DNA of 64,000 nucleotides from Ornithinibacter sp. (GTDB lineage Bacteria; Actinomycetota; Actinomycetes; Actinomycetales; Dermatophilaceae). The notes under the pieces were generated by a model, which was given only the letters and a program-made list of their open reading frames with translations, made no database searches and had not been told where the DNA came from. Location: assembly GCA_029266735.1 (NCBI GenBank), contig JAQSWG010000010.1, positions 1 to 64,000 on the forward strand, given 5' to 3'. Shown here one piece after another: positions 42,325-51,433 of the stretch. A program made the position numbers and the translations under genes. Within the stretch, counting starts at the first letter, position 1. Each line of letters opens with the position of its first letter.

Positions 42325-45088
42325 ATGATCGGGGCCGTGCCGCCCCGTACCACCACCGAGCTCGTCGGCCGCCAGGAGGAGGTCCACCGGCTCCTCGACG
42401 CCCTCGGCTGGGACGACGGGGGGGCCGGGGCGGTCCTCCTCGCCGGCGACGCCGGCATAGGGAAGACCGCCCTCGTCGGGGACGTGCTCCGCCGGGCTGC
42501 CGACCGCCGGACCCTCGTCGGCCACTGCGTCGGGGAGATGGGCACCGCCCTGCCGTACCTCCCGTTCGTCGAGATGTTCGCCGCCCTCGACGCCCGTGAG
42601 CGCGACCTCGTGGACGAGCTCGTCGCCGACCACCCGGGCCTCGTGCCCCTCGTGCCGCGGGTCGCCTCCGGGGCGCGGGGAAACGCCGTGCGCGCCGACC
42701 TCGTCGAGGCAGTGCACGGCGCACTGTCCGACCTGGGCCGCCGTGCTCCGGTCGTCGTCGTCGTGGAGGACGTCCACTGGGCCGACGAGTCGACCCGGGA
42801 GCTCCTCACCCTTCTCTTCACGCGCGGGGGCCCGGACGGGGTGAGCCTCCTCGCCACCTACCGCAGCGACGACATCCACCGCCGTCATCAGCGAGGACCT
42901 TGTCGACGACGTCGCGCACCGGGCCGAGGGCAATGCCTTCTTCGCCGAGGAGCTCGCCGTGGCCGCCGACGAGCGCGGCGGTGCGGACCCGGCCGATCTG
43001 GCACGGCTCCTGCTGACCCGTGTCGACCGCCTCGAGGAGGCGGCCCAGGGCGTCGTGAGGGTTGCCGCCGTCATCGGTCGCCGGGTTCCCCACGCCCTGC
43101 TTGCGCGCGTCGCCGGGGTCGACCCCGGGACCCTGCGCACGGCGCTGCGATCCGCGGTCGAGCACCACGTCCTCGAGCCCTGGGGCGAGGTCGGGTACGA
43201 GTTCCGCCATGCCCTCCTTGCGGAGGCCGTCACCGACGACCTCCTGCCCGCGGAGCGGCTCCAGCTGCACCGAGCCTGTGTCGAGGCCCTGCGCGAGGAT
43301 CCGTCCCTCGGTTCGGCCGCCGACCTCGCGCGGCACGCCCTGGCGAGCGGTGACCGCGTCGCCGCCCTGGAGGCGTCGGTGCGCGCGGGCGACGCCGCCC
43401 AGCGGATGGGCGGTCCGGCCGAAGCGCTCGTTCACTACGAGACCGCCCTCTCGATCGCGTCGGCCGAGTCCGACGAGGCGGAGGGTCATGCGCTCACGCT
43501 TCGCGCGGCATCCGCAGCGAACGACAGCGGGCGGACGGCCCGCGCGATGGCCCTGCTGCGAGCCCGGCTCGACACCGACCTGCCGACCCCACATGAGCGC
43601 GCCGAGCTGCTCGGTGCGCTCGCGGAGACGGCTCGGATGACCGAGGAGCGGCTCGACCGCCTGGCGATCACCCAGGAGGGCCTCGACCTCCTGGCGGACG
43701 ACGCGCCGACGAGCCTGCGGGTCGGCCTCCTGGCCCGCCGCGCCGAGGCCCTCATGGACTCCGGCGCGCACGAGGAGGCCCTCGTCGTCGCCGACGACGC
43801 CATGGCTCTCGCCGTGGAGCACGACCTGACGGAGGACCGCACCGACCTCGCCTCGATCCTGGCGCGGCTGAGCGAGACCGCCGGCGACCCGGGCGAGTCG
43901 ATCCGGCGGCTCGAGGGGGCCCTCGCTGCATGGACCCGCGAGCCCGACCTCGCGCTCCTGCGCGCGATGCACATCCTGGCGTCGGTCCACTACCGACAGG
44001 GCGACCACGCGGCCGCCCTCGCCGGCTTCGAGCGAGCCGTGGCCGAGGCGCGGCGGGCGGGGCTGGAGTGGTCGGTCTACGGGGTGGACACCCGGGCGAT
44101 GGCCGTGACGACCGCCTACGAGATGGGCGACTGGGAGCACGCCCTGCTGCTGGCCGACCACACGCACGACGCCGGGATGCCGGCCTGGGCGGTGGCCAGC
44201 ATCGACGCCGCCGCGGCGGGGGTGCTCGCCGCGCGGGGAGGTGTCACGGCGGACGAGCTGCTGGCCGGCATCCGCCCGTGGTGGCCGGAGGACGGGCGCA
44301 TCGCCGTGCAGAGCGGTGCGGCCGCCGTCGACCTGCTCGGCCGGGACGGCGAGGTGGACCGGATGCTGACGCTGCACCGTGAGCTGGTGACGTTCCTCCG
44401 GGACATCTGGGGCGAGGGCCGCGTCGCCGCCGAGGTGCGCCTGGCCGCCCTCGTCATCGGACACCTGGCGACGGCCGTGCGCACCGCGCCGCCCGGCCGC
44501 CGGGTGGAGATCCGCGGTGAGGTCGAGCGGCTGCACGCCGAGGCGTGTGCCGTGTGGGGGGACGGCTCACTCCTCCTTCCGCCGACGCTGGAGGGTCGCG
44601 CGTGGGAGGCCCGCACGACGGCCGAGCGTGAGCGCGCCCGCTGGGCCGCAGGCGACGACGTTCCCCTCGACGGTCTCGTCGCATCGTGGCGCGAGGTGGT
44701 CGAGATGTTCGAGCGCCACGGGGAGCCCTATGAGGCGGCCAGGGCGCGGAGCCGACTCGCGGAGGTGCTCCTCGCGGCCGGGGACCGCGGCGCCGACGAC
44801 GTGCTCGGCGAGGCGCGGGAGGCACTCCGCACCCTCGGCGCCGCGCCCCTCGCCGCGTCCCTCGACCGGCTGACCCCCCGACCCGGCCGCACGGCGCTCA
44901 CCAGCCGAGAGGCCGAGGTCCTCCAGCTCCTCGCGGAAGGGCGGTCCAACGGTGAGATCGGACGCGCGCTCTTCATCAGCACCAAGACCGCCAGCGTGCA
45001 CGTGTCGAACATCCTCGCCAAGCTCGGTGCCGCATCCCGTGGTGAGGCGGTCGCCCTGGCCAGGTCAGGTGGCCTGCTCGGGGGCTGA
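42325..45088 (+). pseudogene. LuxR-type ATPase transcriptional regulator (LAL-like), frame broken by an internal deletion
   Basis: The first part encodes a signalling ATPase: LVGRQEEVHRLLDAL, Walker A GDAGIGKT and Walker B VVVVVEDVHWAD. Around 42880 the frame changes. Up to SLLATYRSDDIHRRH it reads in frame 1; from AVISEDLVDDVAHRAEGNAFFAEEL it reads in another frame through a long helical repeat region to a LuxR HTH (LTSREAEVLQLLAEGRSNGEIGRALFISTKTASVHVSNILAKL) and the stop. Homologues carry some tens of residues between these two motifs, so a segment is missing and the frame is lost. As sequenced, the ATPase part ends at 43353. The start is uncertain (GTG 42295, ATG 42325 or GTG 42337). Confidence 0.85.
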
Positions 45089-46036
45089 GGCTGGGAGGAG
45101 ACGGTCATCGTCGGCCCGCCGGCGGAGCGCGAGGATGCCGTGGGTGAGTGCCACGACGAGGAGGCTGGCGCCGAGCATGTGGGCCACGACGAGCGCCTCG
45201 GGGAGGTCGGTGAAGTACTGGACGTAGCCGACGACTCCCTGCGCGAGGCTGACGAGGAGGACGGCCAACCAGGCGCGTCCCGGGCCTCTCACCCCTGGTG
45301 CCGCGGTGAGCCGGGCGGTGAGCCAGGTGGCCGCGACGAGGCCGAGGAAGAGCATGACGACATCCGCGTGCAGCCAGGACACCGTGCGCGCGTCGAACCC
45401 GAAGCGGGCCGGCTCGTCCGCGTCACCGGAGTGGGGGCCCGAGCCGGTCACGACGGTGCCGAGGGCGAGGACGACCGCCGCGACGGCTGAGGTTCCCCAC
45501 GCCAGGCGGGTGACGAGGGGCGGGACGAGGCGCACCGGTGCCGCGGCCGTCTCCCACCGGGCGAACCAAAGGTACGAGGCCGCCGCGACGAGCGCGGCGG
45601 ACAGGAGGAAGTGCGCCGCAACCGTTGCGGGGTGGAGACCGAGCAGGACGGTCGCGCCGCCGAGCAGCGCCTGGGCGACGACACCGCCGAGCACGGCCAC
45701 GGACGCGACCTTCATCGCGGGCCGGGGTGCCCAGCGCCAGACCGCGACCACCGCGGCCAGGGCGAGCACCGCCAGGACACCGGTCAGGGTGCGGTTGCCG
45801 AACTCGATGTACTTGTGGAAGCCCTCCGCCTGCTCCACTGTCGGGGTGATCGAGCCGTCGACGCACTCGGGCCAGGTCGGGCATCCCAGGCCGCTGCCGG
45901 TCACCCGCACGAGGCCACCGGTCACGACGATGGCCACCTGCGCGACGAGGTTGGCTCCCAGGACGGGCGCCAACCACCGCGACGCCGACGAGGGAACGGG
46001 CGGGGCGGGTGCGGTCGTCGTGCGGGTGTCCGTCAC
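45065..46036 (-). CDS. ctaA: heme A synthase (COX15/CtaA)
   Basis: The product is 323 aa with eight membrane segments. VTGGLVRVTGSGLGCPTWPECVDG, the EFGNRTLTG motif, His in HPATVAAHFLLSA, and HADVVMLFLGLV plus VVAHMLGASLLVV in the second half provide the heme ligands. The CxxxxxC pair (Cys in GCPTWPEC) of actinobacterial CtaA is present. It oxidises heme O to heme A. GTG 46036 lies 7 nt after a minus-strand TAGCCT. Its 3' end overlaps the regulator gene by 24 nt. Confidence 0.95.
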   Translation of the reverse strand: MTDTRTTTAPAPPVPSSASRWLAPVLGANLVAQVAIVVTGGLVRVTGSGLGCPTWPECVDGSITPTVEQAEGFHKYIEFGNRTLTGVLAVLALAAVVAVWRWAPRPAMKVASVAVLGGVVAQALLGGATVLLGLHPATVAAHFLLSAALVAAASYLWFARWETAAAPVRLVPPLVTRLAWGTSAVAAVVLALGTVVTGSGPHSGDADEPARFGFDARTVSWLHADVVMLFLGLVAATWLTARLTAAPGVRGPGRAWLAVLLVSLAQGVVGYVQYFTDLPEALVVAHMLGASLLVVALTHGILALRRRADDDRLLPASAPEQAT

Positions 46037-46049
46037 GTCGACAAGGCTA
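46037..46049 (-). promoter_or_regulatory. -10 box for leaderless ctaA
   Basis: Minus-strand TAGCCT is followed by 7 nt and the GTG at 46036. Confidence 0.6.
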
Positions 46050-46077
46050 CGTGGCCCGAGGGCAGCGCTGTCGAGGG

Positions 46078-46821
46078 TCAGCCGCCCCAGCGGAAGAACC
46101 GAGCCGCCAGGGCGGCGCCGGCCACGCCCCAGACGGCGAGGACGGCCAGGGAGCCCCACGGCCAGCCGCCGTCGAGGAACGCGGTGCGGGCGGCGTCACC
46201 CAAAGCACCGGAGGGCAGCAGCGCCGCGACGTCGCCGAGGGCGCCCGGGAGCTCGTCGGTGGGAACGAGCGTGCCGAGTGCCAGGAGCAGGACCCAGGCG
46301 AGGTTGGCGATGGCGAGGACCGCCTCGGCCCGGAGCGTGCCGGCGAGGAGGAGGGCGAGCGAGACGAAGGTGCCGCAGCCGAGGACCAGGGTGACCACCA
46401 GGGGAGGGAGCCCCGCCGGCTCGGGGCGCGCCCCCAGGGCCAGGCCGAGCGCCCCGAGGACGAGCACCTGCACCGCCACGACCGAGAGCACTGCGACCGC
46501 CTTGCCCGCGAGCAGCCCGCCGCGGCCGAGCGGGGTGGTGCCGAGCAGGCGGAGGACACCGGACCTGCGGTCGAAGCCCGTCGCGATCGCCTGCCCGGTG
46601 AACGCGGTCGAGACCACGCCCAGCGCCAGTGCGCCGGCCGTGGCCAGGTCGACGCGTCGGCCGGGGCCGAGCTCGGGGACCGACGTCAGGGCGATCGCGA
46701 CGAGGGCCATCGCGGGAAGGACGACCGAGACGAGCAGCTGCTCACCGTTGGACAGCAGGGCCCGGGCCTCGAAGCGCGCCTCCGCGAGCACACGGGCTCT
46801 GGCCGGTGCCGCGGCGCTCAC
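46078..46821 (-). CDS. ABC-2 type transporter permease
   Basis: The product is 247 aa with six hydrophobic segments (for example LLVSVVLPAMALVAIALT, VVAVQVLVLGALGLALGA, AVLAIANLAWVLLLALG). A cytoplasmic DRRSGVLRLLGTTPLGRGGLLAGKA segment is typical of ABC-2 permeases of the DrrB/NodJ type. Substrate unknown; position upstream of ctaA suggests it could be the heme-related exporter pair seen near ctaA/ctaB in actinobacteria, which is inference. GTG 46821 overlaps the ATPase stop by 4 nt. Confidence 0.85.
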   Translation of the reverse strand: MSAAAPARARVLAEARFEARALLSNGEQLLVSVVLPAMALVAIALTSVPELGPGRRVDLATAGALALGVVSTAFTGQAIATGFDRRSGVLRLLGTTPLGRGGLLAGKAVAVLSVVAVQVLVLGALGLALGARPEPAGLPPLVVTLVLGCGTFVSLALLLAGTLRAEAVLAIANLAWVLLLALGTLVPTDELPGALGDVAALLPSGALGDAARTAFLDGGWPWGSLAVLAVWGVAGAALAARFFRWGG

Positions 46822-47525
46822 CGGGCTCCCGCGGTGAGTGAGAAGTAGACGTCCTCGAGACGGCGCCCCCGGCGCACGCCGTCGAGCGTGCCGTCGGCGA
46901 CGACCCGGCCGGAGGTGAGGATGACGACCCGGTCGGCGATCCGCTCGGCCTCCTCGAAGGAGTGGGTCGTGACGACGAGGCAGGCACCACGGTCCGCCTC
47001 GGTCCGGACGAGGTCCCAGACGTCGAGGCGCCCGTGCGGGTCCAGCCCCGCGGTGGGCTCGTCGAGAAAGATGACGTCCGGGCGGGGGAGGAGGGCGGCG
47101 GCGAGGGCGACACGCTGGCGCTGGCCGCCCGACATCCGCCGCACCGTCGTCCCCGAGAAGGCGTCGATGCCGAGCAGGGTGACCAGCTCGTCGACGGGGG
47201 TGGGCGCGGAATACAGCGAGGAGAGATGGCGCAGGAGGGCCACCGGACGCGCAGTGGTCGGGAGGCCGCCGTCCTGGAGCATCACGCCGACCCGCGCCCG
47301 GTGGTCGGGTCCGGAGCCCCACGGGTCCGTGCCCAGGACCCGCACCTCACCGCCGTCGGGGCGCTGGAGGCCCTCCAGGCACTCGACTGTCGTCGTCTTG
47401 CCGGCGCCGTTGGGCCCGAGGACCGCCGTGACCGTCCCCGACTCGGCCGACCACGACGCGCCGTCGACCGCACGCTTGGCCCCGAACGACCTGCGCAGGT
47501 CACGCACGAGCACGGCACCGGCCAT
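46818..47525 (-). CDS. ABC transporter ATP-binding protein
   Basis: The product is 235 aa. Walker A GPNGAGKT, VGVMLQDGGLPTTARP as the Q-loop region, signature MSGGQRQRVALAAALL, Walker B VIFLDEPTAGLDP and switch His in TTHSFEEAERIADRV. It pairs with the ABC-2 permease encoded downstream to form an exporter. ATG 47525 lies 8 nt after a minus-strand TAGGAT. Confidence 0.92.
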   Translation of the reverse strand: MAGAVLVRDLRRSFGAKRAVDGASWSAESGTVTAVLGPNGAGKTTTVECLEGLQRPDGGEVRVLGTDPWGSGPDHRARVGVMLQDGGLPTTARPVALLRHLSSLYSAPTPVDELVTLLGIDAFSGTTVRRMSGGQRQRVALAAALLPRPDVIFLDEPTAGLDPHGRLDVWDLVRTEADRGACLVVTTHSFEEAERIADRVVILTSGRVVADGTLDGVRRGRRLEDVYFSLTAGAR

Positions 47526-47550
47526 GCCGCGACATCCTAGGCTGACGCCC
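47526..47550. promoter_or_regulatory. overlapping divergent -10 boxes between the ABC exporter and psd
   Basis: The 10-mer ATCCTAGGCT (47534-47543) contains minus-strand TAGGAT and plus-strand TAGGCT sharing two bases. The former stands 8 nt before the ATPase ATG, the latter 7 nt before the psd ATG. Both transcripts would be leaderless and start only 26 bp apart, so RNA polymerase probably cannot occupy both at once. Confidence 0.6.
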
Positions 47551-48219
47551 ATGCCACGCATCGACCGGGAGGCCGCGCCTGCCACCGCCGTGGCCGCCGC
47601 ACCCGCCGCCCTCGCCGCTCTCCTGCGTCGACCCCGGACGGCTGCGGTGCTGGGCCTCCTCCCGCTCGCCGTGGCGGCCTTCTTCCGGGACCCCGACCGC
47701 ACCCCCGACCGCCGGTCGGTGCCCGTGGACGACATCCTGTCGCCCGCCGACGGAAAGGTGATGTCCGCCGGTCCGGCGGTGGGGGGCGTGGCGCCAGAGG
47801 GGGACTGGCAGCAGGTGAGCATCTTCCTGTCGGCCTTCGACGTCCACATCAACCGCGCGCCGTACGGCGGACGGGTGACCGAGGTCGTCGAGAGACCCGG
47901 TGCGTGGCACGCCGCGTACACGCACGAGAGCGCGCACCTCAACGAGCGCGCCGACATCACGGTCGAGCGGGAGGTCGCCGGACGAGTCCGTCGGGTGCAC
48001 TTCCGGCAGATCGTCGGCCTCATGGCCCGCAGGGTCGTGACGCGGGTCTCCGTCGGGGACGAGATCCAGACCGGGACGCGGATCGGGCTCATGAAGTTCG
48101 GCTCGAGGATGGACGTGTTCGTCCCCATGGAGTGCGACGTGCTCGTCCGCCGCGGCGACCGCGTCCTCGGCGGCGAGACCGTCATCGCGCGCTGGCACGC
48201 CTCCCCGGTGACCTCGTGA
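47551..48219 (+). CDS. psd: phosphatidylserine decarboxylase
   Basis: The product is 222 aa. It converts phosphatidylserine to phosphatidylethanolamine. Family segments are AFFRDPDRTP, LSPADGKVMSAGP, SIFLSAFDVHINRAPYGGRV, ERADI and the autocatalytic cleavage site GS in GLMKFGSRMDVFVP, where the Ser becomes the pyruvoyl group. The N-terminal hydrophobic stretch probably attaches it to the membrane. Leaderless start. Confidence 0.95.
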   Translation: MPRIDREAAPATAVAAAPAALAALLRRPRTAAVLGLLPLAVAAFFRDPDRTPDRRSVPVDDILSPADGKVMSAGPAVGGVAPEGDWQQVSIFLSAFDVHINRAPYGGRVTEVVERPGAWHAAYTHESAHLNERADITVEREVAGRVRRVHFRQIVGLMARRVVTRVSVGDEIQTGTRIGLMKFGSRMDVFVPMECDVLVRRGDRVLGGETVIARWHASPVTS

Positions 48220-49172
48220 CCACGCCTGCGGCGCCGGGCCGGCGTCGGATCCTCGCCCGCTGGCGCCTGGTGTCGCCGACGGGGGCGCGCGTCGTGTCCC
48301 TACGTCAGCTGCCGAAGCGAGAGCGGGCCCGTCTCCTGGCCCCGAGCGCCTTCACGACGCTCAACATGATGAGCGGGCTGTCGTCCGTCCTCCTGGCCTT
48401 TCGGGGCAGCTTCACGCTGGCGGCGTCGCTCATCGCGGTCTCGATCGTCCTCGACATCGCCGACGGCTTCGTCGCCCGGCTCGTGGGGGCCACGTCCCCG
48501 TTCGGGCTCCAGCTCGACTCCCTCGCCGACCTCATCTCGTTCGGCCTTGCCCCGGCCGTGCTCATCCACACGTGGGCGCTCGACGAGTGGCCCGTGCTCG
48601 CCTGGCTCGCGGCGTTCTTCTGGCTCGCCTGCTCGGCCTTCCGGCTCGCTCGGTTCAACGTGACGATCGACCCCCTCGCCGACAAGCGCTACTTCGTCGG
48701 CCTGCCGTCGCCGGGAGCGGCGGCCGTCGTCATGGCGACCATCCTCGCGCTGGACTCCCCGTTCTTCGGCCCGGGGACCGGCCCGTGGCGCGCCTGGTTC
48801 CCCCTCCTCGTCAGCGTCGTCCCGGCGCTGCTCATGGTGATGACGGTCCGGTTCCGCTCGTTCCGAGCCCTGCTCTCGCCGCGGACACCGGTGGCCCGGC
48901 TCGCCACCGCCGTCATGGCGCTCGCCGTCGGGGTGGGACTCGTCCTCACCCCCGGGCTCACGGCCCTCGTCGTCTCATACGGCTACGTGCTCACAGCACC
49001 GCTGGGAGTGCTCACGGCCCCGGCGCGCCAGCGGCTGTTGGGCACCGACGCGGTCGCTCCGCCCCGGACCCGGATCCCGTCGGTCTTCCTGCCCCTGGAC
49101 GAGGACCCCGGGGTCGAGGAGGTCGACGAGGTGGTCGTGGCGGACCCCGCAGCGCAGAGCGTCGAGAGTTAG
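48216..49172 (+). CDS. pssA: CDP-diacylglycerol-serine O-phosphatidyltransferase
   Basis: The product is 318 aa with about eight membrane segments. The CDP-alcohol phosphotransferase motif DIADGFVARLVGATSPFGLQLDSLADLISFG fits DxxDGxxARx8Gx3Dx3D. It makes phosphatidylserine, the substrate of Psd. The acidic C-terminus (EDPGVEEVDEVVVADP) is an extension. GTG 48216 overlaps the psd stop by 4 nt. Confidence 0.93.
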   Translation: MTTPAAPGRRRILARWRLVSPTGARVVSLRQLPKRERARLLAPSAFTTLNMMSGLSSVLLAFRGSFTLAASLIAVSIVLDIADGFVARLVGATSPFGLQLDSLADLISFGLAPAVLIHTWALDEWPVLAWLAAFFWLACSAFRLARFNVTIDPLADKRYFVGLPSPGAAAVVMATILALDSPFFGPGTGPWRAWFPLLVSVVPALLMVMTVRFRSFRALLSPRTPVARLATAVMALAVGVGLVLTPGLTALVVSYGYVLTAPLGVLTAPARQRLLGTDAVAPPRTRIPSVFLPLDEDPGVEEVDEVVVADPAAQSVES

Positions 49173-49183
49173 GAGACCCTTGC

Positions 49184-49219
49184 TTGGACGGTGGACGAAG
49201 AATTACCTAACATGGGTGT
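49184..49219 (+). promoter_or_regulatory. promoter of the suf operon
   Basis: TTGGAC (49184-49189) and TAACAT (49208-49213) are spaced by 18 bp, and GTG 49220 follows the -10 box by 6 nt. An imperfect inverted repeat (ATTACCTAAC against GTGTGGTTAAT) overlaps the -10 box and the start codon and may be the SufR operator. Confidence 0.65.
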
Positions 49220-49912
49220 GTGGTTAATCAGCCCGACACCCGCATCCTCGAGTCGCGCACGCGCGACCGGGTGCTGCGCGTCGTCAGCGAGGAGGGCCCG
49301 GTCAGCATCCCGGTCCTCGTCGGACGACTGGGTCTCACCGAGACCGCGGTGCGCCGACACGTCGACGGGCTGCACGCCGACGGGCTCGTCGAGGCCCGGG
49401 ACGCGACGGGCCCGCGCCGCCGCGGTCGCCCCGCCAGGGCCTGGGTCCTCACGGAGCGGGGCCACCGCTCGCTCGTCAGCGACTACGACCACCTGGCGGG
49501 CGACGCCTTGCGGTTCCTGCGCTCCACGGGCGGCGACTCGGCCGTGCAGCAGTTCGCCGCACACCGCGTCGCCGCGCTCGAGGAGCGGTATGCCGCCCGC
49601 ATCGAGGCCGCCGGCGACGGCACACCTGCCCGGGCCGAAGCGCTCGTCGAGGCGCTGAACGCCGACGGGTTCGCCGCCTCGGCCCGCCCCGTGGGCTCCG
49701 CCACGGGGCCGCTCACCGGCATCCAGCTGTGCCAGGGGCACTGCCCCGTCCAGCACGTCGCGACGGAGTTCCCCCAGCTGTGCGAGGCGGAGACCGAGGC
49801 GTTCTCGCGACTGCTCGGCGTCCACGTCCAGCGGCTCGCGACGCTGGCCCAGGGCGACCACGTCTGCACGACCTTCGTCCCCACACCGACCACCGAGAGG
49901 CCCTCGTCATGA
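49220..49912 (+). CDS. sufR: SUF operon Fe-S-responsive repressor SufR
   Basis: The product is 230 aa. The N-terminus is a winged helix-turn-helix ([31 protein letters not shown], then [16 protein letters not shown] as wing). The C-terminal part has the Fe-S ligand cysteines Cys171, Cys175 and Cys188 in [19 protein letters not shown]. By family knowledge it represses the suf genes when its cluster is loaded, and probably its own gene from the overlapping operator. Leaderless GTG start; its stop overlaps the sufB ATG. Confidence 0.93.
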   Translation: MVNQPDTRILESRTRDRVLRVVSEEGPVSIPVLVGRLGLTETAVRRHVDGLHADGLVEARDATGPRRRGRPARAWVLTERGHRSLVSDYDHLAGDALRFLRSTGGDSAVQQFAAHRVAALEERYAARIEAAGDGTPARAEALVEALNADGFAASARPVGSATGPLTGIQLCQGHCPVQHVATEFPQLCEAETEAFSRLLGVHVQRLATLAQGDHVCTTFVPTPTTERPSS

Positions 49913-51330
49913 CGAGCCACATCGAAGAGCTCAACCCCGGTCTGAAGGACCTCGGCACCTACGCGTTCGGCTGGGCCGACAGCGACACGGCCGGTGAGAC
50001 CGCGCGCCGTGGGCTCAACGACGAGGTCGTCAGCGACATCTCGGCGCGCAAGAACGAGCCGCAGTGGATGCTCGACCTCCGCCTGAAGTCGCTGCGCCTG
50101 TTCGGCAAGAAGCCGATGCCCACCTGGGGCTCCGACCTGTCGGGCATCGACTTCCAGAACATCAAGTACTTCGTGAAGTCCACCGAGAAGCAGGCGACGA
50201 GCTGGGAGGACCTGCCCGAGGACATCAAGAACACCTACGACCGCCTCGGGATCCCCGAGGCCGAGAAGCAGCGCCTCGTGGCCGGTGTGGCGGCGCAGTA
50301 CGAGTCGGAGGTCGTCTACCACCAGATCCGGGAGGACCTGGAGGAGAAGGGCGTCATCTTCGTCGACACCGACACCGGGCTGCGCGAGCACGAGGACCTC
50401 TTCCGCGAGTACTTCACCTCGGTGATCCCCGCCGGAGACAACAAGTTCGCCTCGCTCAACACCGCCGTGTGGTCCGGTGGCTCGTTCATCTACGTCCCAC
50501 CGGGCGTGCACGTCGACATCCCGCTGCAGGCCTACTTCCGGATCAACACCGAGAACATGGGCCAGTTCGAGCGCACGTTGATCATCGCCGACGAGGGCTC
50601 GTACGTGCACTACGTCGAGGGCTGCACGGCGCCGATCTACAAGTCGGACTCGCTGCACTCCGCGGTCGTCGAGATCGTCGTCAAGAAGAACGCCCGGGTG
50701 CGGTACACGACCATCCAGAACTGGTCGAACAACGTCTACAACCTCGTCACCAAGCGCGCGACCTGCGCGGAGGGCGCGACGATGGAGTGGATCGACGGCA
50801 ACATCGGCTCCAAGGTGACGATGAAGTACCCCGCAGTCTTCCTCCTCGGGGAGCACGCCAGGGGCGAGACGCTCTCGGTCGCCTTCGCAGGCGAGGGGCA
50901 GCACCAGGACGCCGGGTCCAAGATGGTCCACGCAGCCCCCAACACGAGCAGCCAGATCATCAGCAAGTCGGTGGCGCGAGGTGGTGGCCGCACGTCCTAC
51001 CGCGGACTGGTGCAGATCATGGAGGGCGCGCACGGCTCGAAGAGCTCGGTCGTCTGCGACGCCCTGCTCGTCGACACGATCAGCCGCTCCGACACCTACC
51101 CCTATGTCGACATCCGCGAGGACGACGTCCAGATGGGTCACGAGGCGACGGTCTCGAAGGTGTCCGAGGACCAGATGTTCTACCTCATGTCGCGGGGCAT
51201 GTCCGAGGAGGAGGCGATGGCGATGATCGTGCGGGGCTTCGTCGAGCCCATCGCCAAGGAGCTCCCGATGGAGTACGCCCTCGAGCTCAACCGACTCATC
51301 GAGCTGCAGATGGAAGGGGCCGTCGGATGA
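49909..51330 (+). CDS. sufB: Fe-S cluster assembly scaffold protein SufB
   Basis: The product is 473 aa. It is the scaffold of the SufBCD complex. [43 protein letters not shown], the [20 protein letters not shown] region (with the conserved Cys), and the end [43 protein letters not shown] match SufB. ATG 49909 overlaps the sufR stop by 4 nt. A 103-nt spacer to sufD holds two hairpins. Confidence 0.97.
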   Translation: MTSHIEELNPGLKDLGTYAFGWADSDTAGETARRGLNDEVVSDISARKNEPQWMLDLRLKSLRLFGKKPMPTWGSDLSGIDFQNIKYFVKSTEKQATSWEDLPEDIKNTYDRLGIPEAEKQRLVAGVAAQYESEVVYHQIREDLEEKGVIFVDTDTGLREHEDLFREYFTSVIPAGDNKFASLNTAVWSGGSFIYVPPGVHVDIPLQAYFRINTENMGQFERTLIIADEGSYVHYVEGCTAPIYKSDSLHSAVVEIVVKKNARVRYTTIQNWSNNVYNLVTKRATCAEGATMEWIDGNIGSKVTMKYPAVFLLGEHARGETLSVAFAGEGQHQDAGSKMVHAAPNTSSQIISKSVARGGGRTSYRGLVQIMEGAHGSKSSVVCDALLVDTISRSDTYPYVDIREDDVQMGHEATVSKVSEDQMFYLMSRGMSEEEAMAMIVRGFVEPIAKELPMEYALELNRLIELQMEGAVG

Positions 51331-51347
51331 ACACCCCACGAAGTTCG

Positions 51348-51400
51348 CCCACGCGGAGCGTGGGACCCGCCCCGCTTCGCTCCTCCGATACTTCGCGGGG
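51348..51400 (+). repeat. two stem-loops in the sufB-sufD spacer
   Basis: CCCACGC-GGA-GCGTGGG (51348-51364) is a tight 7-bp hairpin. CCCCGC (51370-51375) and GCGGGG (51395-51400) close a second one. The spacer 51331-51433 has no gene. In many actinobacteria sufB and sufD nearly touch, so this insert may be a small repeat or an mRNA processing signal. Confidence 0.55.
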
Positions 51401-51433
51401 ACCCCGTTTCCAGACCTCTTGCGAGGACCGTGC

